Origin: Glycine soja
Taxonomy: Eukaryota > Streptophyta > Magnoliopsida > Fabales > Fabaceae
Length of the DNA stretch: 64,000 nt
Direction: 5' to 3'
Assembly: GCF_004193775.1 (NCBI RefSeq)
Contig: NC_041018.1
Location: 33,672,913 to 33,736,912 of the forward strand
Position numbers and translations under genes: made by a program. Below the pieces are notes generated by a model. The model did no database searches and had not been told where the DNA came from. It saw only the letters and a list, made by a program, of their open reading frames with translations. Shown piece by piece: positions 34,425 to 44,618 of this stretch. Each line of letters starts with the position of its first letter. The stretch's first letter is position 1.

Positions 34425-35210
34425 GAGAATCTGCACCGACACTCACATTTATTTTTATGTTTTCCGCCGAGGACGATCATGTGATTTGAACCGTATCCGA
34501 GGAAAAGGGACCCTCACTTGATCCAACGTCATTTTAAGGGATCCGGCGCGTTTAGACTTATCTCCGCATAATTAAAAAAAAAAAAAAAAAAAAAAAACAA
34601 AAACTTTCCATAATCAAAATTTCAAAGAAAAGGGTCAATCTTTTCTTTCTTTCTTAATCAAATCTTTAATCAATCTTTAATCAATCAAAACATTTTTTCT
34701 AATTTAAAATCAATCGAACTCACTTCTTTTATTTCTTCTATGCCTTTTCGGCCTCTTACCTTGCCTAAACTCTTCTTTTTTCGAACTTTAAAATCAATCA
34801 AAAACCAATCACTTGACTTTCTACTCCGAACTACATGATTTTGATCCCATTCGGGTATGTAGGCAAAAGACTTTGTCTTCCCAAATCAAATAAAAATAAA
34901 CAAAAACTTTTTTCTTCTCCTTTCTTTTGAACCCACCTCTTTAATCTTTCCACACTTGAGCATTTATTTCCAAACAAATAATTAATTTAGCATAAAGATA
35001 AAATAAGCAAGAGGTTCCTATAGAGTACTATAGACGTTTAGGGTGCTAGTACCTTCCCTTTGCGTAACCAACCCCCGGACCTTTGATCTCTCAAAAATAG
35101 GGTTTTTCGAGCTTTCTCCCTTTTCTTCGGAAAAATAAAAGATCGGTGGTGATCTTAAAAATGCGAGTCAATGCTAATCAATAGCTTGATATCCAAAAAT
35201 CACCGCGACA
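32230..35210 (+). repeat. 3' LTR of the Ogre/Tat element
   Basis: Nearly identical to 16746-19695, but with four copies of the 36-bp GCACCGCGTCAAACACCCAC unit (about 33080-33223) in place of three, and several homopolymer length changes. It is followed by the AGGCT target copy. Confidence 0.97.
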
Positions 35211-35215
35211 AGGCT

Positions 35216-37384
35216 GAGTACCCTAGGTATAAATAGTTATGTTAAGTCAGCTGCCTCCTTTTGGCCTCATTTTCGTTTTTCCCCTTCTCCTCTCAAAACC
35301 CTTTCTTTTTCCCGCAGCCCACCAAACCAGTCTTACAAAAACGACGATCTCGAACCCGTTCACCGTTGGATCGTCGTGAAATTTGAGTATCATGTTAGCA
35401 ACACAATTCCGAGCATTCTCACCGTTGGGAATTTGGATATTATGTCGGAACTGAGAGAAACACCCTTCGCATTGTAGCCTTTTTCTTTCCCGCAGAAACC
35501 CAGAGCTGTCTTGGTAAAACTACGATCCCGGTTTCGTTAACCGTTGGATTATTGTGAAATTTGGATATGTTGTTCGAAATGCAATTCCGCACGCTTCCAC
35601 CGTTGGGATTTGCGAGATAATATTCGTGGAGGGAGAAAAAGGAATCGCATGAAGACAGTATAAGTGGAGGTTTCAATCTCTTCTCCGTCTCTCTGACGTT
35701 TGGGAATTCTATCGGAGCAGTCGGAGGAATAATTGAAAGAATTTCCGGGAACCGCTAGAGATGTTGCTATCGCTGGCTGAAGACACGTGAGCCCGCTTAG
35801 AGGTAAGGGATGAGTTATTCACAGTTGGGGATTAGTGAGAACATGTGTAAGGATCCTTAGAGGATTAAATTGAGATTTTATTTTGGGATGTTTGTTAAAT
35901 TGCAATTTTTCCTTTATGATTATAAATAAAATATTGATGTCCTGATGAAAATTGCTTGATAAATTGTGCTCTTGATATTTGTATATTTGGACCTATGATT
36001 TGGATATAATTGTGTAATATTATTTGAGGGATTTTAGTCCTCATGTTGTGATAGTCTTTTATATAAATTGTTATATTGAGGATATGAAATGATAATTCAA
36101 ATTGTGAGTATGTGATGAATTGTAGAATAACATGTTGCTTTGAGATTATAATATTGTTATTGAGATTGAGTATAAGTGTAAAGTTGAACATGTGTTAATT
36201 TGTGAGATACGTGTAAACATGTGATGGTGGATTGTCACACTATGAGAAGTGAAATTGTGAATGAGTTCTAGTTGTGGATAAGTGTGTAGTTAACACTTGA
36301 TGTGAAATTACTTGTGTTGTAAGCTATGAATTGTACAATAACCCGATCAATGTTATCTTGAGAAAAGCGTTGATGCGCAGTGTTAAAGAGAAAATGTAGG
36401 TTTCCTATTTAGGAGCCAATGTTAAATCATAGTGCGATTGTGTTGAACGTGTTTAAAACACGAGTGTAAGGTCGTGGGTATTGTATAATTCATGAGCAGT
36501 GTCTGCATGCAAAAAATTATTTTAGGGGTTGGACCTGAATCAGGAGGGAGAGGCCCTGACGGACTCTTCCGAGTGTAGGCCTTGGGGGTCACCGGGTTTG
36601 AGTGCTCCTTTAAGCCTAAGCTGATCTCATATGGTTGGAGCATTCTCGCAAAACATCGTGACCCTGACTGGTCTCCCTATGATCTTACTTAGTGAGAGTG
36701 ACCTGACAAACCCATTGTGTGGTGTGTCTTGTTATGTACTCCTAAGCGCCCCAGGGTGGTTTTTCACTGACATGGTACCACATTGCATATAGGATTGAGT
36801 CTTAGCATAACTATTGCATATGCTTGCTAATTGATGTGTTATTATATCTTGATCGAAGTGTGGGATTCTTGTGTAATGTGATTGATAATTGAAAAGTGAA
36901 TTTTGAATGATGAAGTGGTGAAGTTACGTGAGTTATGTTTAAGCAAGTGGTATCTCATTTATATAATATGTATATTTAATTGTCTTGTTTCTCTATTAGC
37001 TAGGAATGTGATAACTCATTCCCTGTGTGTTGTTGTGTTTGGATCCTGTGATGATCTTGAACTTGTGTTCGGGGGAGCAGATGAATAGGTGGATGACTAT
37101 GAAGAACCTCATGCTAGAGGACACGGGAACACCACGCTCTGATAGGATGTGACATTAGGATATAGGTTCTATATTAATTGTATGAGACTTATATGATTTT
37201 CTTTGAGTCGAGATGACTTTATTATTTATTTGGACAAGTTTGAATATGATGTAGAAGAAAGTGAATGTGAGCCTTTTATCCATTTGAAAAGCTTGTATTT
37301 AAAAATGTTTTAAAAATACTTTTAATTAATAATTGAATTTTTATTCCTTTATTAATATATATGTGAGGGGTAGAGGGTGTCACA
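35216..37384 (+). repeat. Right part of the solo LTR
   Basis: Continues the unit begun at 16656. A TATAAATAG box (35229-35237) and pyrimidine-rich leader lie near the left end. The two CCGTTGGAT blocks define an internal duplication. No coding sequence is seen across these 2.2 kb. The GGTAAGGGATGAG block near 35804 is donor-like and is conserved in the second copy at 63722. Confidence 0.85.
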
Positions 37385-37389
37385 GAGGC

Positions 37390-37902
37390 TTCTTGGGAAG
37401 GACTTTCCTGATGAAAGAATAGTGCAAAAAATCCTGGTCACTATACCCGAGAAGTATGAATCGAAGATATCAGCATTGGAGGAGTCTAAAGACCTGTCAA
37501 CCATCACCTTGGGAGAACTCATAAATGCTCTACAAGCCCAGGAGCAGAGAAGAATGATGAGACAAGAGGAGGTGGTACAAGGTGCGTTTCATACGAAAGC
37601 ACAAAATTCAAGAGGTGGCAAAGACAAGAAGAACAACAAATGGAGGAACAAAAAACCAGAAGGCTCCAACAAGCAGCAAGGTGAGACCTTTCCTCCTTGT
37701 CCGCATTGCAAAAAGACAAATCATCCTGAAAGAAAATGTTGGTGGAGGCCAGATGTCAAGTGCAGAAAGTGTGGCAATATGGGACATGTAGAGCGAATAT
37801 GAAAGTCCAAATCAGAGGAAGCAAAGGTGGTTGTGGAGGAACGAGAAGATAACTCTTTGTCACAACATGCTTTGCCACAAGCAATAGTTCCAGTGATTTA
37901 TG
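37390..37902 (+). pseudogene. Copia gag, C-terminal part
   Basis: Continues the gag interrupted at 16655 with LLGKDFPDERIVQKILVTIP and EKYESKISALEE, the second half of the Copia capsid domain, then a basic linker and the nucleic-acid-binding zinc knuckles CPHCKKTNHPERKC and CRKCGNMGHVER. A TGA at 37800-37802 replaces the last knuckle cysteine and ends the frame. Similarity then continues towards protease. Confidence 0.88.
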
Positions 37903-40829
37903 GTTAATAGACAGCGGTTGCACAAACCATATGACCAATGACCTGAACCTCTTTAAAAAACTTGACAAAACCATTGTTTCCAAAGTAAAAATTGGAAATG
38001 GTGATTTCATCTCAGTCAAGGGAAAAGGGACTGTTGCTATTGAAAGCTTGACAGGTTTGAAATATATCTCTGATGTCTTATATGTGCCTGACATTGATCA
38101 AAATCTACTTAGTGTTGCTCAGCTTGTAGAGAAAGGCTTCAAAGTTATATTTGAAGAAAATTGGTGCTTGATCAAAGATGCAAAAGGAAAAGACGTATTC
38201 AGGGTGAAAATGAGGGCTAAAAGCTATGCTTTAAATCTAATGGAGGAGAAGCAAATAGCTTTTTCAAGCATGACCACCAATGTTGAACTATGGCACAAAA
38301 GGCTCAGACACTTCCATCTTGCTGGACTTTTATACATGCAAAAACATGCCTTGGTGAAAGGTGTGTCAATGCTTGAAGACAAGTTAGCCGATTGCGTGGC
38401 TTGCCAATATGGTAAGCTAGTCAGAAAACCATTTCCTCAATTAACTTGGAGAGCAACTCAAAAGCTGCAATTAGTTCACACAGATGTTGGGGGACCTCAG
38501 AGAGTATCATCTTTAAATGGTAATAAATATTATATTACATTTATTGATGATTATACTAGATTTTGTTGGATTTATTTCTTTAAATCCAAGACTGAGGTTG
38601 CTAATATTTTCTGGAAATTTAAAGCATTGGTGGAGAATTAAAGTGATTACAGGCTGCAAATAATAAGGTCTGACAACGGGAAGGAATACATAAATGATGT
38701 TTTTGATAAATTTTGTGAAGAAGTTGGCATTGACCACCAACTCATCGTACCTTACACCCCACAACAAAATGGTGTGAGTGAGAGAAAAAAATAGAAATAT
38801 CATGGAGATGACAAGGTGTATGTTGCATGAAAAGGAGTTACCAAAGGAGCTATGGGCGGAGGCTGCAAACACTGCAGTATTTTTGCTGAATAGACTACCT
38901 ACAAGAGTTCTGCACAAAAAAACTCCATTTGAAGGCTGGTTTGGTTACAAACCAGATTTACAAAATCTAAAAATCTTTGGTTGTGTTTGTTTCTCTTATG
39001 TTCCACAGGTTAAAAGGGACAAACTTGATGAAAAGGCAGAACCCGGAGTTTTCATTGGATACAGCAACACCTCCAAAGCTTACAAAATTTTCCAACCTCA
39101 AAATGGGAAAATTCTTGTGAGTAGAGATGTCAAATTTATGGAAGATCAACAATGGAGTTGGGATGAGCCAATAAGGAAGCAGCTGCCAGAAATCGCACAG
39201 CTCCTTGATGATGATGTAGATGACATTCCTGTCAGAGGTACAAAATCTTTATCTGAGATTTATCAAAAGAGTAATGTAGCTATCCTAGAACCTGCAGAAT
39301 TTAAAGAAGCTGAAAAGGATGACAAGTGGATAAATACTATGAAGGAAGAGTTGAAAATGATTGAAAAAAATGACACGTGGGAGCTAGTGGACAGACCTCA
39401 ACACAAACAACCTATAGGGGTAAAATGGGTTTATAGAACCAAACTTAATCCAGATGGTTCTGTAAATAAATACAAGGCCAGGTTGGTGGTGAAAGGCTAT
39501 GCTCAGGTGTTTGGAGTGGATTTTTCATAAACCTTTGCTCCAGTTGCACGTCTTGATACAATTAGAATGCTACTTGCCTTGACTGCACATAAAAGGTGGA
39601 AAGTTTATCATTTAGATGTAAAATCTACCTTTCTAAACGGTTACTTGCAGGAGGAGATTTATGTAGAGCAACCTAAGGGGTTTCAAATCAAAGGAGAGGA
39701 GCAAAAAGTTTACAAGTTGAAAAAGGCATTATATGGTCTTAAACAAGCTCCTAGGGCCTGGTACAGCAGGATAGATGATCATCTTCAGGATCTTGGATTT
39801 GTCAAAAGTCCAAGTGAGGTTGCATTATATGTGAAATTGGTAGATGCAAATTTAATCATTATTGCTATCTATGTTGATGATTTACTTGTGACAGGAAGTG
39901 ATGAGAAACTCATAAAGGAGTTTAAAGCTGAAATGTTTAAAGCATTTGAAATGACAGATCTTGGCTTGATGAGTTTCTTTTTGGGAATGGAGGTGAAACA
40001 AGATCATGATGGAATCCTCATTCACCAAAAGAAGTACGCAAGGGAAATACTCAAGAAGTTTCATATGGAAGACTGCAAAAGCACTACATCTCCAATGAAC
40101 CAAAAGGAGAAATTTAGCTAGGATGATGGAGCTGATAAAGTTGACGAAATGCATTACAGAAGCTTGATTGGTTGCTTAATATATCTTACTGCAACCAGAC
40201 CTGACATTTTGTTTGCAGTAAGTATACTTTCAAGGTTCATGCATTGTGCTAGTGAAGTTCATCTTCAAGCTGCCAAACGAGTTATTAGATATGTTAAAGG
40301 CACTTTAGACTATGGTATAATGTACTCTCATTCTCATAATTTTAAGCTCCATGGATATTCTGATAGTGACTGGGCAGGTTGTATTGATGACATGAGAATC
40401 ACCTCTGGTTATTGTTTTTCCTTTGGTTCTGGAGTCTTTTCTTGGTGTTCTAAAAAGCAAGAAGTTGTAGCTTAATCAACTGGAGAAGCAGAGTATATAG
40501 CTGTTGTTGCTGCAGTGAATCAAGCTCTTTGGATCAGGAAAATTATGACAGATTTGCATATGAAACAAGAAGAAAGCACACAGATTTTTGTGGACAACCA
40601 GGCTGCAATCTCAATTGCTAATGATCCAGTGTTTCATGGCAAAACTAAGCACTTCAAGATAAAGTTTTTTCTTCTAAGAGAAGTTCAAAGGGAAGGAGAA
40701 GTGAAGTTACTGTACTGCAAAACAAAGAATCAAAGTGCTGACATTCTGACCAAGGCACTTCCAAAAGCCAAATTTGAATACTTGAGACAAAAGCTTGGAG
40801 TTTGCAGTTCCAAAGTCAAGGAGGAGTGT
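37903..40829 (+). pseudogene. Copia pol: protease, integrase, RT, RNase H with stops
   Basis: The order is that of Ty1/copia: protease (WLIDSGCTNHMT near 37903), GAG-preintegrase and zinc region (38281-38400), integrase core (FIDDYTRFCWIYFF, then RSDNGKEY near 38668), RT (LDVKSTFLNGYLQEE near 39614, IYVDDLLVTGSD near 39868) and RNase H (YSDSDWAG near 40360, DNQAAISIANDP near 40590), ending at 40829-40832. Breaks are an in-frame TAA at 38639, a frame change near 38785 and stops at 39528, 40119 and 40473. The element is thus defective, although all catalytic motifs are still readable. Confidence 0.94.
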
Positions 40830-41124
40830 TAAGATGTGACTGTTGAAACTGTCTAACAAACTATAGTAGATAAGATTCTTTTGCTATTTTTTAGGAAAAA
40901 TAAAAGTTATGTTGACTGATAGGATAAAACAGTTTTGATCCTATTCTCTAGGCATGATCTGTTAGTGGTGTTATCTTTTTGATAGCAGTTACTATCTTTT
41001 CCATGTTTTTAAATACGTTGTTTCATATAAGAATAAAACATGCCTTTGCAGTCTCAATTTCTTTCTTTACGCTCCCTTTCATTCTTTAATATTTTTGCTT
41101 GCTGTTATTAACAAAAAAACAACA
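40827..41124 (+). repeat. 3' LTR of the outer Copia
   Basis: Direct repeat of 15860-16156, ending AACAACA and followed by the CAAAG target duplicate. The preceding AAGGAGGAG (40818-40826) is the polypurine tract. Confidence 0.96.
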
Positions 41125-41142
41125 CAAAGAAATGAAGGATAT

Positions 41143-42545
41143 ATACCTGATGAGGTACTCGTACCCAAGATGAATCTTGATATTCAAGTCTTTTGGAATT
41201 TGAACCAGAACTAGCAAGAGAATTACTAGCAGTGGACAGCACTGAATTATACTCTTCCTCCATTCTCTGTAATAATATGCCCTTTGACAATCCCTCCATT
41301 TTCCTCCTCAAAATCTCCACCTGTAAATTTTAATAAAATCTATGAGAAGAAAACACCAAAATAACAACAAAAGACAACTGGAGAATAACAAAATGCTCTA
41401 TGGCATGGTTGGACAAAATACGTAGCAGATAAATGTAGAAGAATACCGGGATGTTTTTTTTATTTTATGGAGTTAACCAAAACTCAATACATGTTTTGAG
41501 GGCAAATCATTAAGGTTTCTTTCTTACTTACATTTAGTTTTCCACTTGCAACAACGTTATCATCAGCTATGCTACTTCTTTTAATTGACAAGCTTATGTT
41601 TTCCATCTCTTGAAACTCCCTCAAATAAATCTCATCTGATGACCCTCCAATCTGCTCCAGTCGCCTCTGTAGAACAGAAACCTGCTTGTCAAAATTTCTG
41701 TTCTTCCTGGCCCCTAAATCCTTGACTTTCGACCTCCTGTGCAATCTCTGAAGTTTCAGTGTCAACTCATGAATCTCCTCATCCAAAACCATATCAACAT
41801 TCTTTCCTTCACAAATCTTGATTCTTCCCTGCATTCCGCATCGCAAGTTAAAGATCAGAAGGTCCAAATCATAAGAAAAGACAACTAAAAGCCAAACCAC
41901 TGAAAACTATAGTTATGATGCACAAAACTCACATTTCATTCAACAGAAGGCTTCAGCTTCAACAAATGTTGCTATCACAGTGTGTTGTTATGTTTGACAA
42001 CTAACAAAATAGATTTAAGTGATTAACTGAAATCTGCATCATTTCCTTCAATGCGGAACCTGACTAATTCAATATTTTGTCAGTATTTTAATGTAATGTA
42101 ATTCCTCAATAGGGTAAACTTTGTAGTAAGCTTCCTGGATGGTAGAAATAATCCCAAGAATAAATACCAGCTTTATGCATGAAATCAAAATGGACCCGCA
42201 CTGTCCAATTCAAGAACCTTGCATCACATTGTAGTTAAGAAATTGGACACATGATTCCCACATAACACCTGGTTCAAGGGAACAGTTATTTTAACAAGAG
42301 AATCAATTGAATTCATGTAGTTCATACCTAACTGCTGGCGAAATAACTCATTCCTAATTAACTTACACAGGAAACAAAAGCCTGTGAAATAGATGCTATC
42401 ATTTGAACTTGTTGCAGCTTCATTTTGGTTTGGCTTGACTGATTCATAGATGCTAAAATCAATGTAGAAAAACTTACATATTACAATGTTCAGCAAGAAG
42501 GTTTGCTACCTTTTTCATAGCATTTTTGGCTTTTAAAGGTACAAT
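41143..42545 (-). pseudogene. Exons of an unrecognised coiled-coil protein (fragment)
   Basis: On the minus strand I see several exon-like blocks with good splice sites. About 42478-42540 reads KAKNAMKKVANLLAEHC. 41528-41838 starts after GCAG with RIKICEGKNVDMVLDEEIHE and reads on through a long heptad-like region to VVASGKLN before GTAAGTAAG. 41143-41322 runs from VEILRRKMEGLSKGILLQRM to SSWVRVPHQ before GTATAT. The product would be a charged coiled-coil protein. I cannot name the family. The gene's 3' side is lost at the Copia insertion, whose target lies in the intron just after the last exon. It is either a real host gene broken by Copia or another captured fragment. Confidence 0.55.
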
Positions 42546-42809
42546 CCAAAAACTGAAAGAACAACATCACCTGCTGTGTAATCTTGTACCATTAAAAACA
42601 AAGAAGACACAAGAGCATATATGAAGAGAGTTCTACATGCCAAAGCAGTAGCCAACCCCTCTCAAGCCACCATTGTTTGTTTTCAGTTATGGTTCTGCAA
42701 CAAGATTCAGCACAACACATGTTGATAATGACTCAAGTTTGGAAGGAGCATATTGCAACTTGAGAGTAGAGACCATGGATTAATTAGAAAGCCAAATCCC
42801 TCAGAGCTA

Positions 42810-42859
42810 GCCCCACATCGAAAATATGAGTCAAAGTGGTCTGACGAATGAGTTATAAA
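42810..42859 (+). promoter_or_regulatory. U1 snRNA promoter: USE and TATA box
   Basis: GCCCCACATCG at 42810-42820 matches the plant upstream sequence element RTCCCACATCG with one mismatch. TATAAA at 42854-42859 lies 33 bases after the USE and about 31 bases before the RNA start. In plants a spacing of about 33-34 selects RNA polymerase II; 23-24 would select polymerase III. Confidence 0.88.
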
Positions 42860-42884
42860 AGTGAAGTGTATGGCACTGAGTAAC

Positions 42885-43043
42885 GTACTTACCTGGGCGG
42901 GATCAATGATCAAGAAGGTCTATGGCCTAGGGAAGTGACTTCCATTGCACTTTGGAGGGGTGCTTTCCTAAGGTCTGCCCAAGTGGCAGAGCCTACGTCA
43001 TAATTTGTGGTAGTGGGAGCCTGCGTTCGTGCGGCTCCCTATC
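42885..43043 (+). ncRNA. U1: U1 spliceosomal snRNA gene
   Basis: It starts GTACTTACCTGG; the usual plant start is AUACUUACCUG, so only the first base differs and the 5'-splice-site pairing segment is intact. The stem-loop I loop GATCAAGAAGG fits the U1-70K site, and stem-loop II has ATTGCACTTTGG, the U1A-binding loop. CCTACGTCATAATTTGTGG carries the Sm site and the final stem GGGAGCCTGCGTTCGTGCGGCTCCC is well paired. The length is about 159 nt, against roughly 160 in plants. It would act in 5' splice-site recognition. The downstream 3' box is weak (CA...AAGTTTTG near 43047-43062). Expression is plausible but unproven. Confidence 0.92.
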
Positions 43044-43904
43044 AATGCAACTTACAAGTTTTGTTTTTATATTTAGATTTCTAAAACTTTCGTAATTTGA
43101 TTAGTTCTGGTAAAGTGGCGCTAGGCTACAGGAAAAGCTACTCTTACACTAATTTGGTCTGCTATTTGTTAGTTTTTCATTCTCCTATGTGAAAGAAGAT
43201 TGTAGTAATTTAAAGAAACCAATCAAATGTAAACAGATTAGTCATAATGATAGGTCAAAATACTAAGAGGAAGGAGATTGAATAAATAAAAGATATCAGC
43301 CAATATAAATTAATTTAAATGAAATGTGTGTATTATTTAATAAAATATCAGCAAAACTCTCATGATGAAGTTGACACCAGTTTTAAATTTTTCTATGGAC
43401 CCATGCACGAGGGTCAATATATATCCATAACTTATGAAAACTCTTTTCTTTTTCTTCCTTCTAATAGGCAATGAAAACTGAGAAAATTGTGTTGTTTTCA
43501 TTGTCTTTTCTTTCGTCAACCTTAGTGTTATTTAGCAACAAGATGGGCCCAGGTGCCGGGCTGACATTTTTCAGAAATAACTACCATGAATTTTAATTCA
43601 CAACCTGTGTAAAAATTCATATCTGAACACTAAGAAATACATACAACAGATCTTGTTCTTCTATTAGTAAAATTTTAAATAACCCTCTTCCACGCAGGAA
43701 TCAGTCCTATCAGTTCTAATAATCCATGATGATTAGCAAAGTCAGAAGAATCAACATAGTACGTAATAGTAACATATCCAAGTAAAATATCAACGGGAAG
43801 ATTATAATGTGTTTGAACTTTCATTAGTCTCAGGTTTGAACTTTTATGTTGCTGATCTAAATTTTTAACCATGTTGCTCTTGGCTAGGATGTTGGGATGA
43901 ATTA

Positions 43905-43955
43905 GTCCCACATTTGTCAGAACTTTGTCAGGCAGCTGAAGCTCCCAGTATAAAA
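43905..43955 (+). promoter_or_regulatory. U2 snRNA promoter: USE and TATA box
   Basis: GTCCCACATTT at 43905-43915 matches 9 of 11 positions of the plant USE. TATAAAA begins at 43949, again 33 bases downstream of the USE, and the RNA starts about 30 bases after it. The two mismatches at the USE end may weaken it. Confidence 0.85.
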
Positions 43956-43980
43956 TTTGAATACTTACATTGTACAAAGC

Positions 43981-44177
43981 ATACCTTTCTCGGCCTTTTG
44001 GCTAAGATCAAGTGTAGTATCTGTTCTTATCAGTTTAATATCTGATATGTGGACCATTGGTTCACACGGTATTAAATTTATTTTTTGAGGGAGAGGGTCT
44101 ATTACAGTAGCTTGCTATTGAGGCTGTCAAGTGTCGCTCTTGTTTTGCACTACTACAAGGGCCTGGCACGTCCCACC
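43981..44177 (+). ncRNA. U2: U2 spliceosomal snRNA gene
   Basis: It begins ATACCTTTCTCGGCCTTTTG, the near-invariant U2 5' end. The branch-site-pairing GTAGTA is at positions 34-39 of the RNA (44014-44019). The following stem is GTGGACC-ATT-GGTTCAC, which retains pairing although it differs from the usual GTGGGCC/GGCCCAC. The Sm region AAATTTATTTTTTGAGG is present and the 3' stem-loops are recognisable with some changes. The length is about 197 nt, as expected. A downstream CAAGGATAGTTCAA (44178-44191) fits the plant snRNA 3'-end signal CA(N3-10)AGTNNAA. It would pair with the intron branch site. Confidence 0.93.
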
Positions 44178-44262
44178 CAAGGATAGTTCAATTATTTACA
44201 AAAGAAGGGAAGCAAAAGGGAAAACCATAGAATTCTCAAGGGCCTGGCACGTCCCACCCAAG
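44156..44262 (+). repeat. Direct repeat of the U2 3' end
   Basis: The 26-base CAAGGGCCTGGCACG-TCCCACCCAAG at 44156-44181 recurs exactly at 44237-44262, separated by 55 bases. It duplicates the last U2 stem-loop strand and the first bases of the 3' box, but not AGTTCAA. Confidence 0.9.
44178..44191 (+). terminator. U2 snRNA 3'-end box
   Basis: CA, five bases, then AGTTCAA: an exact fit to the plant Pol II snRNA 3' box pattern CA(N3-10)AGTNNAA immediately after the mature end. Confidence 0.75.
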
Positions 44263-44448
44263 ATTAATATACAGAATAGGTCTCATAAATCTATCAAGAA
44301 CTTATAAAGATTAGTAATATATATAAAATCATCAAGGCATGCATCTATAATAAATTGTACATTAGTTGAAAAAACTAACCCAAGAAACAAAGAAAAACAA
44401 TAACATTATGAAGAAAAAATAAGAGAAGAGAGGACAAAGAAAACACAC

Positions 44449-44618
44449 CCGCAGTTTTGACAGAGCAGAGCTAAACCGCCACTTCGAAGCTGCCATCCGT
44501 TAATGAAGGTTGTTGTCTTCGACTTGCAGTGAAAGCAGAAGAGAATGCTGTCATTGCCTTTGTAAGAAGAAGAACCAACACCAGCCATTGAACTCGCAGC
44601 AAGACAAACCACCCTCAA
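44449..44618 (-). pseudogene. First exon resembling the zinc-finger start of VAL-type B3 proteins
   Basis: From an ATG at 44618 or, more likely, 44588 (MAGVGSSS) the minus strand encodes CFHCKSKTTTFINGWQLRSG then GLALLCQNCG, before a GGTGTG donor-like site. The pattern CxxC...GW.LRSG.LA.LC..CG resembles the N-terminal plant-specific zinc finger of VAL/HSI2 B3-domain repressors. The next exon, with the rest of the finger, was not found downstream on the minus strand. It may be the first exon of a captured or broken gene, possibly the same locus as the coiled-coil exons, but that link is unproven. Confidence 0.42.

Larger units (their letters stand above)
16746..35210 (+). mobile_element. Ogre/Tat-lineage Ty3/gypsy retrotransposon
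   Basis: Very long LTRs (16746-19695 and 32230-35210), TSD AGGCT at 16741-16745 and 35211-35215, an 18.5-kb total including a 499-base gap, an extra ORF before gag, an intron between protease and RT, and a second RNase H domain before integrase. This set is diagnostic of the Ogre/Tat group, which is abundant in legumes. The LTRs are nearly identical: I found one clear substitution (G17802 versus A33322) plus homopolymer and tandem-repeat length changes. It is therefore the youngest insertion in the nest. Confidence 0.96.
16656..37384 (+). mobile_element. Solo LTR (about 2.26 kb net) inserted in Copia gag and split by a gypsy element
   Basis: Left part 16656-16745 (TGTAACATCCCAATTTTTCG...) and right part 35216-37384 (...GAGGGTGTCACA) together make one TG...CA unit flanked by a perfect TSD, GAGGC, at 16651-16655 and 37385-37389. 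No primer-binding site, coding region or second LTR is present, so a solo LTR made by LTR-LTR recombination is the simplest reading. A related copy begins at 62927. The right part contains a roughly 180-bp internal duplication (about 35300-35480 and 35480-35660) with CCGTTGGAT-GT-GTGAAATTTG cores. Confidence 0.88.
15860..41124 (+). mobile_element. Copia retrotransposon (outer shell of a three-level nest)
   Basis: LTRs at 15860-16156 and 40827-41124 (TGTTAAGATGTGAC...AACAACA) are flanked by a perfect TSD, CAAAG, at 15855-15859 and 41125-41129. A canonical primer-binding site lies at 16160-16171. By eye the LTRs differ by about nine substitutions and one or two indels over 297 bp. The coding region is split inside gag by a solo LTR (16656-37384), which itself contains a gypsy element. 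Without those insertions the Copia is about 4.5 kb. Its polyprotein has several stops, so it is no longer autonomous. Confidence 0.96.

Noticed and set aside
42707..42913. Minus-strand frame over the U1 promoter and 5' end (also 43675-43977 over the U2 promoter)
   Set aside because: These are antisense shadows of the snRNA genes with no protein similarity that I recognise.
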